NCBI GenBank assembly: GCA_025055975.1
Contig: JANWWM010000071.1
Location: 1-64,000 of the forward strand
Reading direction: 5' to 3'
Length of the DNA stretch: 64,000 bases
Source: Chloroherpetonaceae bacterium
Lineage (GTDB): Bacteria > Bacteroidota > Chlorobiia > Chlorobiales > Thermochlorobacteraceae
Shown: positions 58,327 through 64,000 of the stretch, piece after piece
Layout of the letters: every line of letters begins with the position of its first letter
Numbering within the stretch: position 1 is the stretch's first letter
Notes under the pieces: generated by a model
The model's database searches: none
Told to the model about the DNA's origin: nothing
Seen by the model: only the letters and a program-made list of their open reading frames with translations
Made by a program: the position numbers and the translations under genes

Positions 58327-59403
58327 TTACGAAGTTTTGCTCGCGCTCTCGCTTTTGAGAACTCCGTTGAGGCGCGCTTTCAATTCCGCTTCGCCCTCAA
58401 AGGCTTCGAAGGCGATTTCCAAGTAGAAACACGCGGCGTTTTTCAGGCGGTTGAAGAGCGTTTCGTCGGCTTTTAAGCGAAAGTAATCTTTCTCGGTCGT
58501 TACGATGATGTTGATGCCATGTCGCGTTACTTCGTCGAGAATGAACTCTATGTCGGCTTCCGAGTAGACGTGATGGTCGGGGAAGTGTTTTTGATGTTCG
58601 ACGATTAGCCCCGCGCATTGAAGCGTCTCGACGAAGTTTTTGCTGTCGCCGATTCCCGAAAAGGCAAACGCCCATGTCCAAAGAAACGCTTGCGTTCCGA
58701 GCGGGGCGAGTTCTCCCGAAAAGAAACTTCTCAATCCGACGATTTTGACGCGGGATTTGACGATGGGTTTTCGGAAGGAGGCGAGCGTTTGTTCGAGCGC
58801 GGCGAGGTCGATGTAGCGCGTAACTTTCGAGAGCAGAATGAGGTCGGCGCGTTTGATGGCGCCAACGGGTTCGCGCAGTCGCCCGAGCGGCAGAAGCGCG
58901 TCGTTTGCGGGGTTTTGTTCGGCGTGAATGACGAGCAAATCCAGTTCGCGCGAGAGGGCGCGATGTTGAAATCCGTCGTCGAGCAAAATCACGTCGGGCA
59001 ATCGGTCCGAGAATTTTTCGAGCAAGAACTTCACGCCATCGGCGCGTTTTTCGGCGACGACGACGATGGCACCGGGGTTGCGCCGAGCGAGCATCAAGGG
59101 TTCGTCGCCCGCTTCGCGCGCGCTGACGAGCGTCAGAGCGCCGTCGCTGACGAGAACGACGCCTTTCGTTTTGCGACCGTATCCGCGCGAGACGATGGCG
59201 ACGCGCTTTTTTTCGGCGTGGTAATGCTTGACGATCCAATCCACGAAGGGCGTTTTGCCCGCGCCGCCCGTCGTCAGATTGCCGACCGACACGACGGGAA
59301 TCGGCGATTGAAACGTCTTCAAAACGCCTTTGTCGTAGAGCCAATTGCGAACATTGACGAGCGCGCCGTAGAGGCGAGAGAGAACATCGAGCAGCGGTTT
59401 CAA
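58327..59403 (-). CDS. lpxK: Tetraacyldisaccharide 4'-kinase
   Basis: LpxK phosphorylates the 4' position of the lipid A precursor. The 358-aa membrane-associated protein has the P-loop VVSVGNLTTGGAGKTPF (residue about 40), the family region VAIVSRGYGRKTKGVVLVSDG, and DVILLDDGFQHRALSRELDL. An N-terminal membrane anchor precedes these. The start is a TTG at 59403 that overlaps the stop of the upstream acyltransferase (TTGA). The C-terminal region (DHHVYSEADI, VTTEKDYFRL) is typical. Its presence shows the organism makes lipid A-type LPS. Confidence 0.93.
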   Translation of the reverse strand: MKPLLDVLSRLYGALVNVRNWLYDKGVLKTFQSPIPVVSVGNLTTGGAGKTPFVDWIVKHYHAEKKRVAIVSRGYGRKTKGVVLVSDGALTLVSAREAGDEPLMLARRNPGAIVVVAEKRADGVKFLLEKFSDRLPDVILLDDGFQHRALSRELDLLVIHAEQNPANDALLPLGRLREPVGAIKRADLILLSKVTRYIDLAALEQTLASFRKPIVKSRVKIVGLRSFFSGELAPLGTQAFLWTWAFAFSGIGDSKNFVETLQCAGLIVEHQKHFPDHHVYSEADIEFILDEVTRHGINIIVTTEKDYFRLKADETLFNRLKNAACFYLEIAFEAFEGEAELKARLNGVLKSESASKTS

Positions 59404-60011
59404 GCGCGTTGAAATTTTGCGGTGAGCGAATTCGCAAAGGCTTTCAAGTCGTCTTCCGTTTCGAATTTTGGCGCGTTGATTTCCGCGAGGCGAATCATGA
59501 CGCGCGAAAACGGTTTTGGAATCTCGAACTTGTCCCAACTTTTCTCCAATCGCCATTTGCGCTCGATGTCGATGTCGGCGAAGACGATTGGCGTTTGCGT
59601 TTCGGAGGCGATGCGCGCCGAGCCGTATTTGAAGACTTCTCGCGGTCCGCGCGGACCGTCGGGCGTGATGGCGACGGCGTTGCCCTCGTTGAGTTTGCTT
59701 TTCATTTCGGCTTTGACCTCCTCTTTGCCGCGCGAGCTGGAGCCGCGAATCAATCCAAAGCCCAGACGTTCGAGCGCGTTGGCGAGCAGCGCGCCGTCTT
59801 TGGAAAGGCTCACGACCGCGTAGCACGGCGTTGGCTTGACGAGCGAACGCGCCAAGAGCCACCCCACGAGCATTTTTCCGTGCCAAAACGCGATGATGGC
59901 GTTTTTTCGTTTGGGCATCTCGCCCTCGACTCGCTTGCGAAGCGTCAGATACAACAAGCGCATCAGCGCGGGCAGCAGGATTTTGCTCAACAAGGTTTTC
60001 AACGAGTTCAA
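59400..60011 (-). CDS. DUF374 lysophospholipid acyltransferase family protein
   Basis: A 203-aa inner-membrane protein of the DUF374/LPLAT group. It has AFWHGKMLVGW (the His of the family, without the usual D four residues on), VVSLSKDGALLANALERLGFGLIRGSSSRG, and AITPDGPRGPREVFKYG. Relatives act in lipid A or outer-membrane phospholipid acylation. The start is uncertain: I take the TTG at 60011. It overlaps lpxK by 4 bases, so the two likely form a lipid A operon. Confidence 0.85.
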   Translation of the reverse strand: MNSLKTLLSKILLPALMRLLYLTLRKRVEGEMPKRKNAIIAFWHGKMLVGWLLARSLVKPTPCYAVVSLSKDGALLANALERLGFGLIRGSSSRGKEEVKAEMKSKLNEGNAVAITPDGPRGPREVFKYGSARIASETQTPIVFADIDIERKWRLEKSWDKFEIPKPFSRVMIRLAEINAPKFETEDDLKAFANSLTAKFQRA

Positions 60012-60365
60012 AACGTTATGATTTGGTCGATTGTTGTCGCATGGCGCGACGTCTTGCGAACATAACGAGGCGCGAAATATAGTTCGGATTTCGTTAGGTT
60101 TTTCCGAGAAGAATGCGTAATTCGCATTGAGCCTTTGCGCGAGTTTCGGCAAGCGTTGTAGTTCCCGCTTCGCTACACAGGAAACGCTTGTCGGGTTTTT
60201 CCGCTACCGCGCCAGCATTTCAGATTGGTTCCCGTAGTTCCGTAGCGAGACGAAGTTTCAGGAGTTTGGCTGCGCGCCGAAACGCTTGGCTTTGTTTGCG
60301 CATTCGTTATGAATCGCGCCGAATGGAGACGTAGACGGTCAATTTCAGGACGATTTTCGTTTCAA
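60012..60365. other. 354-bp gap upstream of lon
   Basis: No gene seen. It contains the structured repeat listed at 60147-60200, related pieces such as CCGTAGTTCCGTAGCGAGAC near 60232, and must hold the promoters of lon and of the acyltransferase/lpxK operon. No clear consensus was found for either. Confidence 0.5.
60147..60200 (+). terminator. Stable hairpin followed by a T-run, possible terminator or small RNA
   Basis: CGGCAAGCGTT (60147-60157) pairs with AACGCTTGTCG (60183-60193), with one G-T wobble. An inner GTAG/CTAC pair sits in the loop, and GGTTTTTCC follows. No plus-strand gene ends nearby, so it may terminate a short transcript that I cannot see, or be a dispersed structural repeat. 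Confidence 0.4.
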
Positions 60366-62954
60366 ATGAGAGACGATTTCAGAGACATATTCTACGAGAC
60401 GACGCAATCGGGCTTGCTGGACGGGCTTGCCAAAACGATTCCGCAAGCCGCTTCGGGCGCGACGCATCACGACGCGCCGCTCGATTCGCTTTTGCCCGTT
60501 CTGCCGCTGCGCAACACGGTTCTCTTTCCCGACATCATCATTCCCGTTAGCATTGGGCGCAAGAAATCCATCGCGCTGTTGGATTCGCTTGGCGAAAAAA
60601 AGTTCGTCGCCTTCGTCACGCAAGCCGACCCGAATGTCGACGAGCCGACCGAAGACGACCTGTTTCGCTTGGGCACGGTCGGCATGATTCTCAAAATCCT
60701 GCGCATTCCCGACGGCAGCGCCAACATCATCGTGCAAGGGGTCAAGCGCGTCCGACTCGTCCGCTTCACGCAAACCGAGCCGTTCTTCGTCGCCGAAACG
60801 TCCGTTCTTCACGACGCGCCAAAGCCGCTCGCGCAACTCGACGGATACGCGCGGAGCATCAAGCATCTGGCTTCAAAGGTCATCGAACTTTCGCCGAACA
60901 TTCCCAACGAAGCCAGTTACGCGGTTCAGAACATCGACAACCCGACGTTTTTGATTCACTTCATTTCCTCGAATCTCAACGTTTCCGCGCTCGAAAAGCA
61001 AGAACTGCTCGCGCTCGACTCGATCGAGGCGCGCGCCGAAAAACTCATCGAGATTCTCACGAAGGAAATTCAAGCCTTGGAGCTTGCCAACCAAATCCAA
61101 ACGAAAGTCAAAATGGATATGGACAAGGCGCAACGCGAATTTTTCCTTCGTCAGCAACTCAAAACCATTCAGAACGAGCTTGGCGAGTATGACGGGCAAA
61201 TGCAAGACGTCATCAAACTGCGCGAATTGCTCGCCAAAAAGCAGATGCCCGACGATTTGCGCGCGCAACTCGACAAGGAAATCGATAAGCTTTCCCGCAT
61301 TCCGCAGATCTCGCCCGATTACAGCGTTACGCGCAACTATCTCGACACGATTCTCTCTCTGCCGTGGGGGCATTATAGCAACGCCAAAATCAATTTGCGC
61401 GAAGCCGAGCGCGTCTTGAACGCCGACCACTACGGGCTTGAAAAAGTCAAGAAGCGCATTTTGGAATATCTCGCCGTCTTGAAGTTGAAGTCCAATATGA
61501 AAGCGCCGATTCTCTGCTTCGTCGGTCCGCCTGGCGTGGGCAAAACGTCGTTGGGCAGATCCATCGCCAAAGCGCTCGGCAGGAGTTTCGTGCGCGTCTC
61601 GCTTGGCGGCGTCAGAGACGAAGCCGAAATTCGCGGACATCGCAAAACCTACATTGGCGCGATGCCGGGCAGAATCATTCAAGGCTTGAAACGCGCGGGC
61701 GCGAGCGACCCCGTCTTTATGCTCGATGAAATCGACAAGCTTGGCAACGACTTTCGCGGCGACCCCAGCTCAGCTTTGCTCGAAGTCCTCGACCCGTCGC
61801 AAAATCATTCGTTCAGCGACCATTATCTCGAAGTTCCCTACGACCTTTCGCGCGTGATGTTCATCGCCACGGCGAACACGCTCGACACGATTCCGCTCCC
61901 CTTGCGCGATAGAATGGAAGTCATCGCCATCAATGGCTACACGGAATTCGAGAAAATGCACATCGCCAAGGAGTATCTCATTCCGCGTCAGATGGAGGAG
62001 CACGGCATCAAGGAGGGTCAAGTCATTATCGAGGACGACGCGATTCGCAAGGTCATCAATTCCTACACGCGCGAGGCGGGCGTGCGCAATTTGGAACGAG
62101 AACTCGCCAGCATCTGCCGAAGCGTTGCGATGGACATCGCCCTGCAACTCGATGACAATCCCAACGCCGACATCAAGCCCGTGCGCGTCGCCGCCGATTC
62201 GCTCAAAAAATATCTCGGCTTGGAAAAATTCTTCCCCGAAGTCGACGAGCCTGTTCTGATGCCCGGCGTGGCGGTCGGTCTGGCTTGGACTCCCGCAGGC
62301 GGCGACATCTTGTTCATCGAATCCACCGTTACCAAAGGCACGGGGCGACTGATTCTCACGGGACAACTGGGCGACGTGATGAAAGAATCGGCGCAAGCCG
62401 CGCTCTCGTATCTGAAATCCTGCGCCGAGTATTTCCGCATACCCGACGAGGCGTTCAAGTATTGGGACGTGCATTTGCACGTGCCCCAAGGCGCGATTCC
62501 CAAAGATGGTCCCTCGGCAGGCGTGAGCATTCTCACGTCGCTCGCCTCCATCTTCACGCAACGGCGCGTCAAGGGCAAAATCGCCATGACGGGCGAAATC
62601 ACCCTGCGCGGACATGTGCTTCCCGTTGGAGGCATCAAAGAAAAAGTCCTCGCCGCCAAGCGCGCGGGCATCGTGGAAATTTTGCTCCCCGAAAAAAATC
62701 GCAACGACGTTTTGGACATTATGGAAACCAACGCCGACGCGATTGAGGGAATGAAATTCAGTTACTTTGCCGAAATGGACGACCTGATTGATTACGCCCT
62801 CGAACCCATCTCCGCCGAAGAAGCCGAGCGACGCTATCGCGGTCTTGAACCCAAAGACGCTTTGCCGCCCTATCCCGAAGAAGAGGAACAAAACAACGCC
62901 AAAAACGAACCTCTCGCCGCCAAAAAAGGCGATATGATGATTAAGTTCTACTGA
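60366..62954 (+). CDS. lon: ATP-dependent protease Lon
   Basis: Lon degrades misfolded and regulatory proteins. The 862-aa protein has the N-terminal LON substrate domain (residues 35-240, LPVLPLRNTVLFPDIIIP), a coiled coil, the AAA domain with Walker A GPPGVGKTSLGRSIAKALG and Walker B FMLDEIDKLG, and the protease domain with the catalytic Ser in PKDGPSAG and Lys in GGIKEKVLAAKRAG. The start at MRDDFRDIFY (60366) is preferred; the frame is open to 60309. The C-terminal 30 residues are an acidic extension. Complete. Confidence 0.96.
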   Translation: MRDDFRDIFYETTQSGLLDGLAKTIPQAASGATHHDAPLDSLLPVLPLRNTVLFPDIIIPVSIGRKKSIALLDSLGEKKFVAFVTQADPNVDEPTEDDLFRLGTVGMILKILRIPDGSANIIVQGVKRVRLVRFTQTEPFFVAETSVLHDAPKPLAQLDGYARSIKHLASKVIELSPNIPNEASYAVQNIDNPTFLIHFISSNLNVSALEKQELLALDSIEARAEKLIEILTKEIQALELANQIQTKVKMDMDKAQREFFLRQQLKTIQNELGEYDGQMQDVIKLRELLAKKQMPDDLRAQLDKEIDKLSRIPQISPDYSVTRNYLDTILSLPWGHYSNAKINLREAERVLNADHYGLEKVKKRILEYLAVLKLKSNMKAPILCFVGPPGVGKTSLGRSIAKALGRSFVRVSLGGVRDEAEIRGHRKTYIGAMPGRIIQGLKRAGASDPVFMLDEIDKLGNDFRGDPSSALLEVLDPSQNHSFSDHYLEVPYDLSRVMFIATANTLDTIPLPLRDRMEVIAINGYTEFEKMHIAKEYLIPRQMEEHGIKEGQVIIEDDAIRKVINSYTREAGVRNLERELASICRSVAMDIALQLDDNPNADIKPVRVAADSLKKYLGLEKFFPEVDEPVLMPGVAVGLAWTPAGGDILFIESTVTKGTGRLILTGQLGDVMKESAQAALSYLKSCAEYFRIPDEAFKYWDVHLHVPQGAIPKDGPSAGVSILTSLASIFTQRRVKGKIAMTGEITLRGHVLPVGGIKEKVLAAKRAGIVEILLPEKNRNDVLDIMETNADAIEGMKFSYFAEMDDLIDYALEPISAEEAERRYRGLEPKDALPPYPEEEEQNNAKNEPLAAKKGDMMIKFY

Positions 62955-63075
62955 ACTCCCCCGCTCCAACGCGAACAGGCTTTCCCCGCGCGCCACCTGC
63001 GGCGACGCGCTCCGCTTTGTTTCGCTTCTTTTGAACGAAGGATTTTCCGCTGTCTAAGTAGCGACGCGAAAAAAG

Positions 63076-63093
63076 ATACGATGTTCGCCGTAT
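63076..63093. promoter_or_regulatory. Palindromic operator-like site 1
   Basis: ATACGATGTTCGCCGTAT is an imperfect palindrome (ATACG/CGTAT outer arms, two inner mismatches). It is followed by TTGACA, which overlaps its end at 63093-63098. It starts 54 bases before site 2, and both are embedded in a longer imperfect direct repeat beginning GCGAAAAA. Confidence 0.55.
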
Positions 63094-63129
63094 TGACAAG
63101 CCGTTTGCCCCGACGCTCGCCCGCGAAAA

Positions 63130-63147
63130 ATACGACGTTCGTCGTAT
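63130..63147. promoter_or_regulatory. Palindromic operator-like site 2
   Basis: ATACGACGTTCGTCGTAT is a perfect 8-bp palindrome around a central TT. It ends where the promoter candidate at 63147-63178 begins. Together with site 1 (54 bases apart, about five helical turns) it looks like the binding site of a dimeric repressor or activator. Confidence 0.65.
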
Positions 63148-63178
63148 TGCTTGCCCCTTTCCCGACGGCGTAACTTTG
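63147..63178 (+). promoter_or_regulatory. Bacteroidota-type promoter for the zinc-finger protein gene
   Basis: TTG at 63147-63149 or 63151-63153, a spacer of 17-21 nt and TAACTTTG at 63171-63178, matching TAnnTTTG fully. A strong Shine-Dalgarno (GGAGG at 63224) follows before the ATG at 63236. Confidence 0.55.
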
Positions 63179-63235
63179 CCGCGTGTAGTTTAACCTCTTT
63201 TTCAACTATCAAATCAATTTCTCGGAGGAAAAACA

Positions 63236-63613
63236 ATGAAATGCTCAAAATATCCCGACAGAGACGCAGCTGGATTCTGCGCTTACAGCGGTAAGCCCTA
63301 CTGCAAAGAGGAGCTCGTGGAAGTGTATGGCAAGATGGTTGCGAAGGATAATCTCGAGAAGTTTATGGAAGAGATGAAGAAGATGGAATCTGCCTCGAAG
63401 AAGGACGCGCCGAGCACGCCGATGGTATTTATGAACGCTGGTGGAGGTGGCGGAGGCGGAGGAGGCGGCGCAGCAGCGAGTAGCAGCAGTAGCAGTGCGG
63501 CATCAGGCGGCGGCTTTTTTGCAGATGTTTCGTGTCTGGATTGGATTTTAGTGTTTTTCACTTGTGGTCTTTGGCTGATTTGGATGGCAATTCGTCCTAA
63601 AAAAGTTGCGTAA
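63236..63613 (+). CDS. Zinc-finger (B-box-like), poly-Gly/Ser and membrane-anchor protein
   Basis: A 125-aa protein in three parts. Residues 1-27 (MKCSKYPDRDAAGFCAYSGK then PYC) have the Cys spacing of a B-box-type zinc finger. Residues 28-65 are helical and charged. A low-complexity linker (ten Gly, then Ala, Ser and Gly) spans residues 69-94, and residues 99-118 are a membrane segment (SCLDWILVFFTCGLWLIWMA). The SD and promoter are good. Similar 'zinc finger plus membrane' proteins exist in Bacteroidota but have no known function. The base composition is more AT-rich than in genes to the left. Confidence 0.72.
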   Translation: MKCSKYPDRDAAGFCAYSGKPYCKEELVEVYGKMVAKDNLEKFMEEMKKMESASKKDAPSTPMVFMNAGGGGGGGGGGAAASSSSSSAASGGGFFADVSCLDWILVFFTCGLWLIWMAIRPKKVA

Positions 63614-63614
63614 A

Positions 63615-63821
63615 ATGATTAGCAAATGGATTATCCGTTTGGTTAAACTGTATCAAAAAATTGCGCCTGATTTTGTCAGAAAGTCTTGTCGCTTTACGCC
63701 GACTTGTTCGGAGTATATGATTTTGTCGCTGAGCAAGCATGGTTTTTTCAAGGGCGCAAGGAAAGGCTTACATCGCCTCATAAGATGCAGGTATCCAAAC
63801 GGCGGCGTTGATTTCCCGTGA
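63615..63821 (+). CDS. yidD: Membrane protein insertion efficiency factor YidD
   Basis: YidD helps YidC insert proteins into the inner membrane. The 68-aa protein has the family motif CRFTPTCSEYMILSLSKHGF with its cysteines and GVDFP at the end, preceded by an amphipathic N-terminal helix (IIRLVKLYQKIAPDF). It begins one base after the previous gene's stop, so the two are probably cotranscribed. The usual neighbours (rpmH, rnpA, yidC) are absent here. Confidence 0.88.
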   Translation: MISKWIIRLVKLYQKIAPDFVRKSCRFTPTCSEYMILSLSKHGFFKGARKGLHRLIRCRYPNGGVDFP

Positions 63822-63842
63822 AACATTCAAACGGATACGAAA

Positions 63843-64000
63843 ATGAAAAGAAAGCAAATTATCATCGCAATTTTTGCCGCATCTTTTATGTCTTCGTCTG
63901 GATTCGCTCAAAGCTCTGACAAAACTTCTATGCATTCTCCCAAAAGCTATGAGGTTGTCAGTAGCGTGGGGGATTCCCTGTTTGTCGTCAGGCAAGGCGA
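63843..64000 (+). CDS. Secreted protein, cut by the window end
   Basis: The visible 52 residues start MKRKQIIIAIFAASFMSSSG with signal-peptide character (cleavage likely after GFAQ), then a Ser/Lys/Thr-rich mature start and YEVVSSVGDSLFVVRQG. It follows yidD by 21 bases and probably belongs to the same transcript. The rest is outside the window, so no function can be given. Confidence 0.65.
   Translation, partial: MKRKQIIIAIFAASFMSSSGFAQSSDKTSMHSPKSYEVVSSVGDSLFVVRQG

Larger units (their letters stand above)
62955..63235. other. Regulatory region upstream of the zinc-finger protein gene
   Basis: A 281-bp non-coding stretch. It holds two palindromes (63076-63093 and 63130-63147) and a promoter candidate (63147-63178). 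Upstream of these I see only an A/C-rich, repeat-poor tail of the lon transcript. The GC content seems to fall from here to the window end. Confidence 0.6.

Noticed and set aside
63093-63098. A perfect TTGACA that could be a sigma-70 type -35 box.
   Set aside because: No -10 box lies 16-18 bases downstream, and the TAACTTTG site further on fits this group's promoters better.
63298-63561. An 87-codon minus-strand frame rich in Pro and Leu opposite the zinc-finger protein.
   Set aside because: Its proline run is simply the complement of the poly-Gly linker of the real gene.
1-64000. Search for tRNA, rRNA and insertion sequences.
   Set aside because: No cloverleaf-like sequences, rRNA fragments or transposase genes were found by eye in the gaps; small RNAs could still be missed.

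Overview
The window reads as a chromosome segment of a Gram-negative bacterium of the Bacteroidota/Chlorobiota group, most like the Chlorobiota lineage around Chloroherpeton/Thermochlorobacter or the Ignavibacteria. The reasons are four secreted proteins with type IX secretion (T9SS) C-terminal sorting domains of the 'NYPNPFNPTTTI' type, type III glutamine synthetase, FadL/PorV-type outer-membrane barrels, gas-vesicle accessory genes, a DUF5618 protein, and promoter candidates that resemble the Bacteroidota layout (TTG, about 18 nt, TAnnTTTG). This placement is inference from gene content. The DNA is GC-rich and nearly all genes are intact. No rRNA, tRNA, CRISPR array, transposase or phage gene was seen.

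Layout. 1-4.8 kb: a minus-strand gene train (GroES-like, DUF5618, LysM-like lipoprotein, mtnA, gvpF/L, gvpG, thrB) with overlapping stops and starts. 5.0-12.7 kb, plus strand: glutaryl-CoA-type acyl-CoA dehydrogenase, a small membrane protein, comEC, a second gvpF/L with a coiled-coil partner, an Lrp regulator and glnN. 12.7-15.6 kb, minus strand: a GNAT acetyltransferase, an OmpR-type response regulator, a DUF5683-like membrane protein and a broken HEPN/MNT toxin-antitoxin pair. 15.7-24.5 kb, plus strand: mlaF, ptsI, a membrane-anchored GH2-like protein lacking both catalytic glutamates, and smc. 24.5-31.8 kb: quinone oxidoreductase, a lone nuoG, a MacB-type permease, an isoprenylcysteine methyltransferase-like protein, thiG and a TPR protein.

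31.8-37.6 kb is a minus-strand operon of secreted proteins (a CxxCH protein with a PD40-type propeller, a Ycf48/BNR propeller with a T9SS tail, and a CxCH protein with a T9SS tail) closed by a strong terminator. 37.6-41.7 kb holds dispersed repeats, a retropepsin-like protease, an orphan DNA methyltransferase, an orphan efflux adaptor and a membrane-anchored NUC1 nuclease. 41.7-44.5 kb has a glycosyltransferase, rsmB and a cold-shock gene. 44.7-47.7 kb is an envelope operon (Trp-rich lipoprotein, CxxCH lipoprotein, FadL barrel). 47.7-48.3 kb is a repeat island. 48.3-54.1 kb: rlmD, a T9SS beta-helix protein and a T9SS M14 carboxypeptidase. 54.1-58.2 kb: a CNNM/CBS membrane protein, then a PorV-like barrel fused to a ComEA-like helix-hairpin-helix tail, a lipoprotein and a TPR protein. 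58.3-60.0 kb: lpxK and a DUF374 acyltransferase. 60.4-64 kb: lon, then a more AT-rich stretch with a two-operator promoter region, a zinc-finger/poly-Gly membrane protein, yidD and the start of a secreted protein.

The points most worth following are the barrel-HhH fusion (with comEC and NUC1 in the same window), the catalytically empty GH2-membrane fusion, the secreted heme/T9SS operon, the FadL/CxxCH/Trp-rich lipoprotein operon, the gas-vesicle genes spread over two metabolic operons without gvpA, and the paired palindromes at 63.1 kb.
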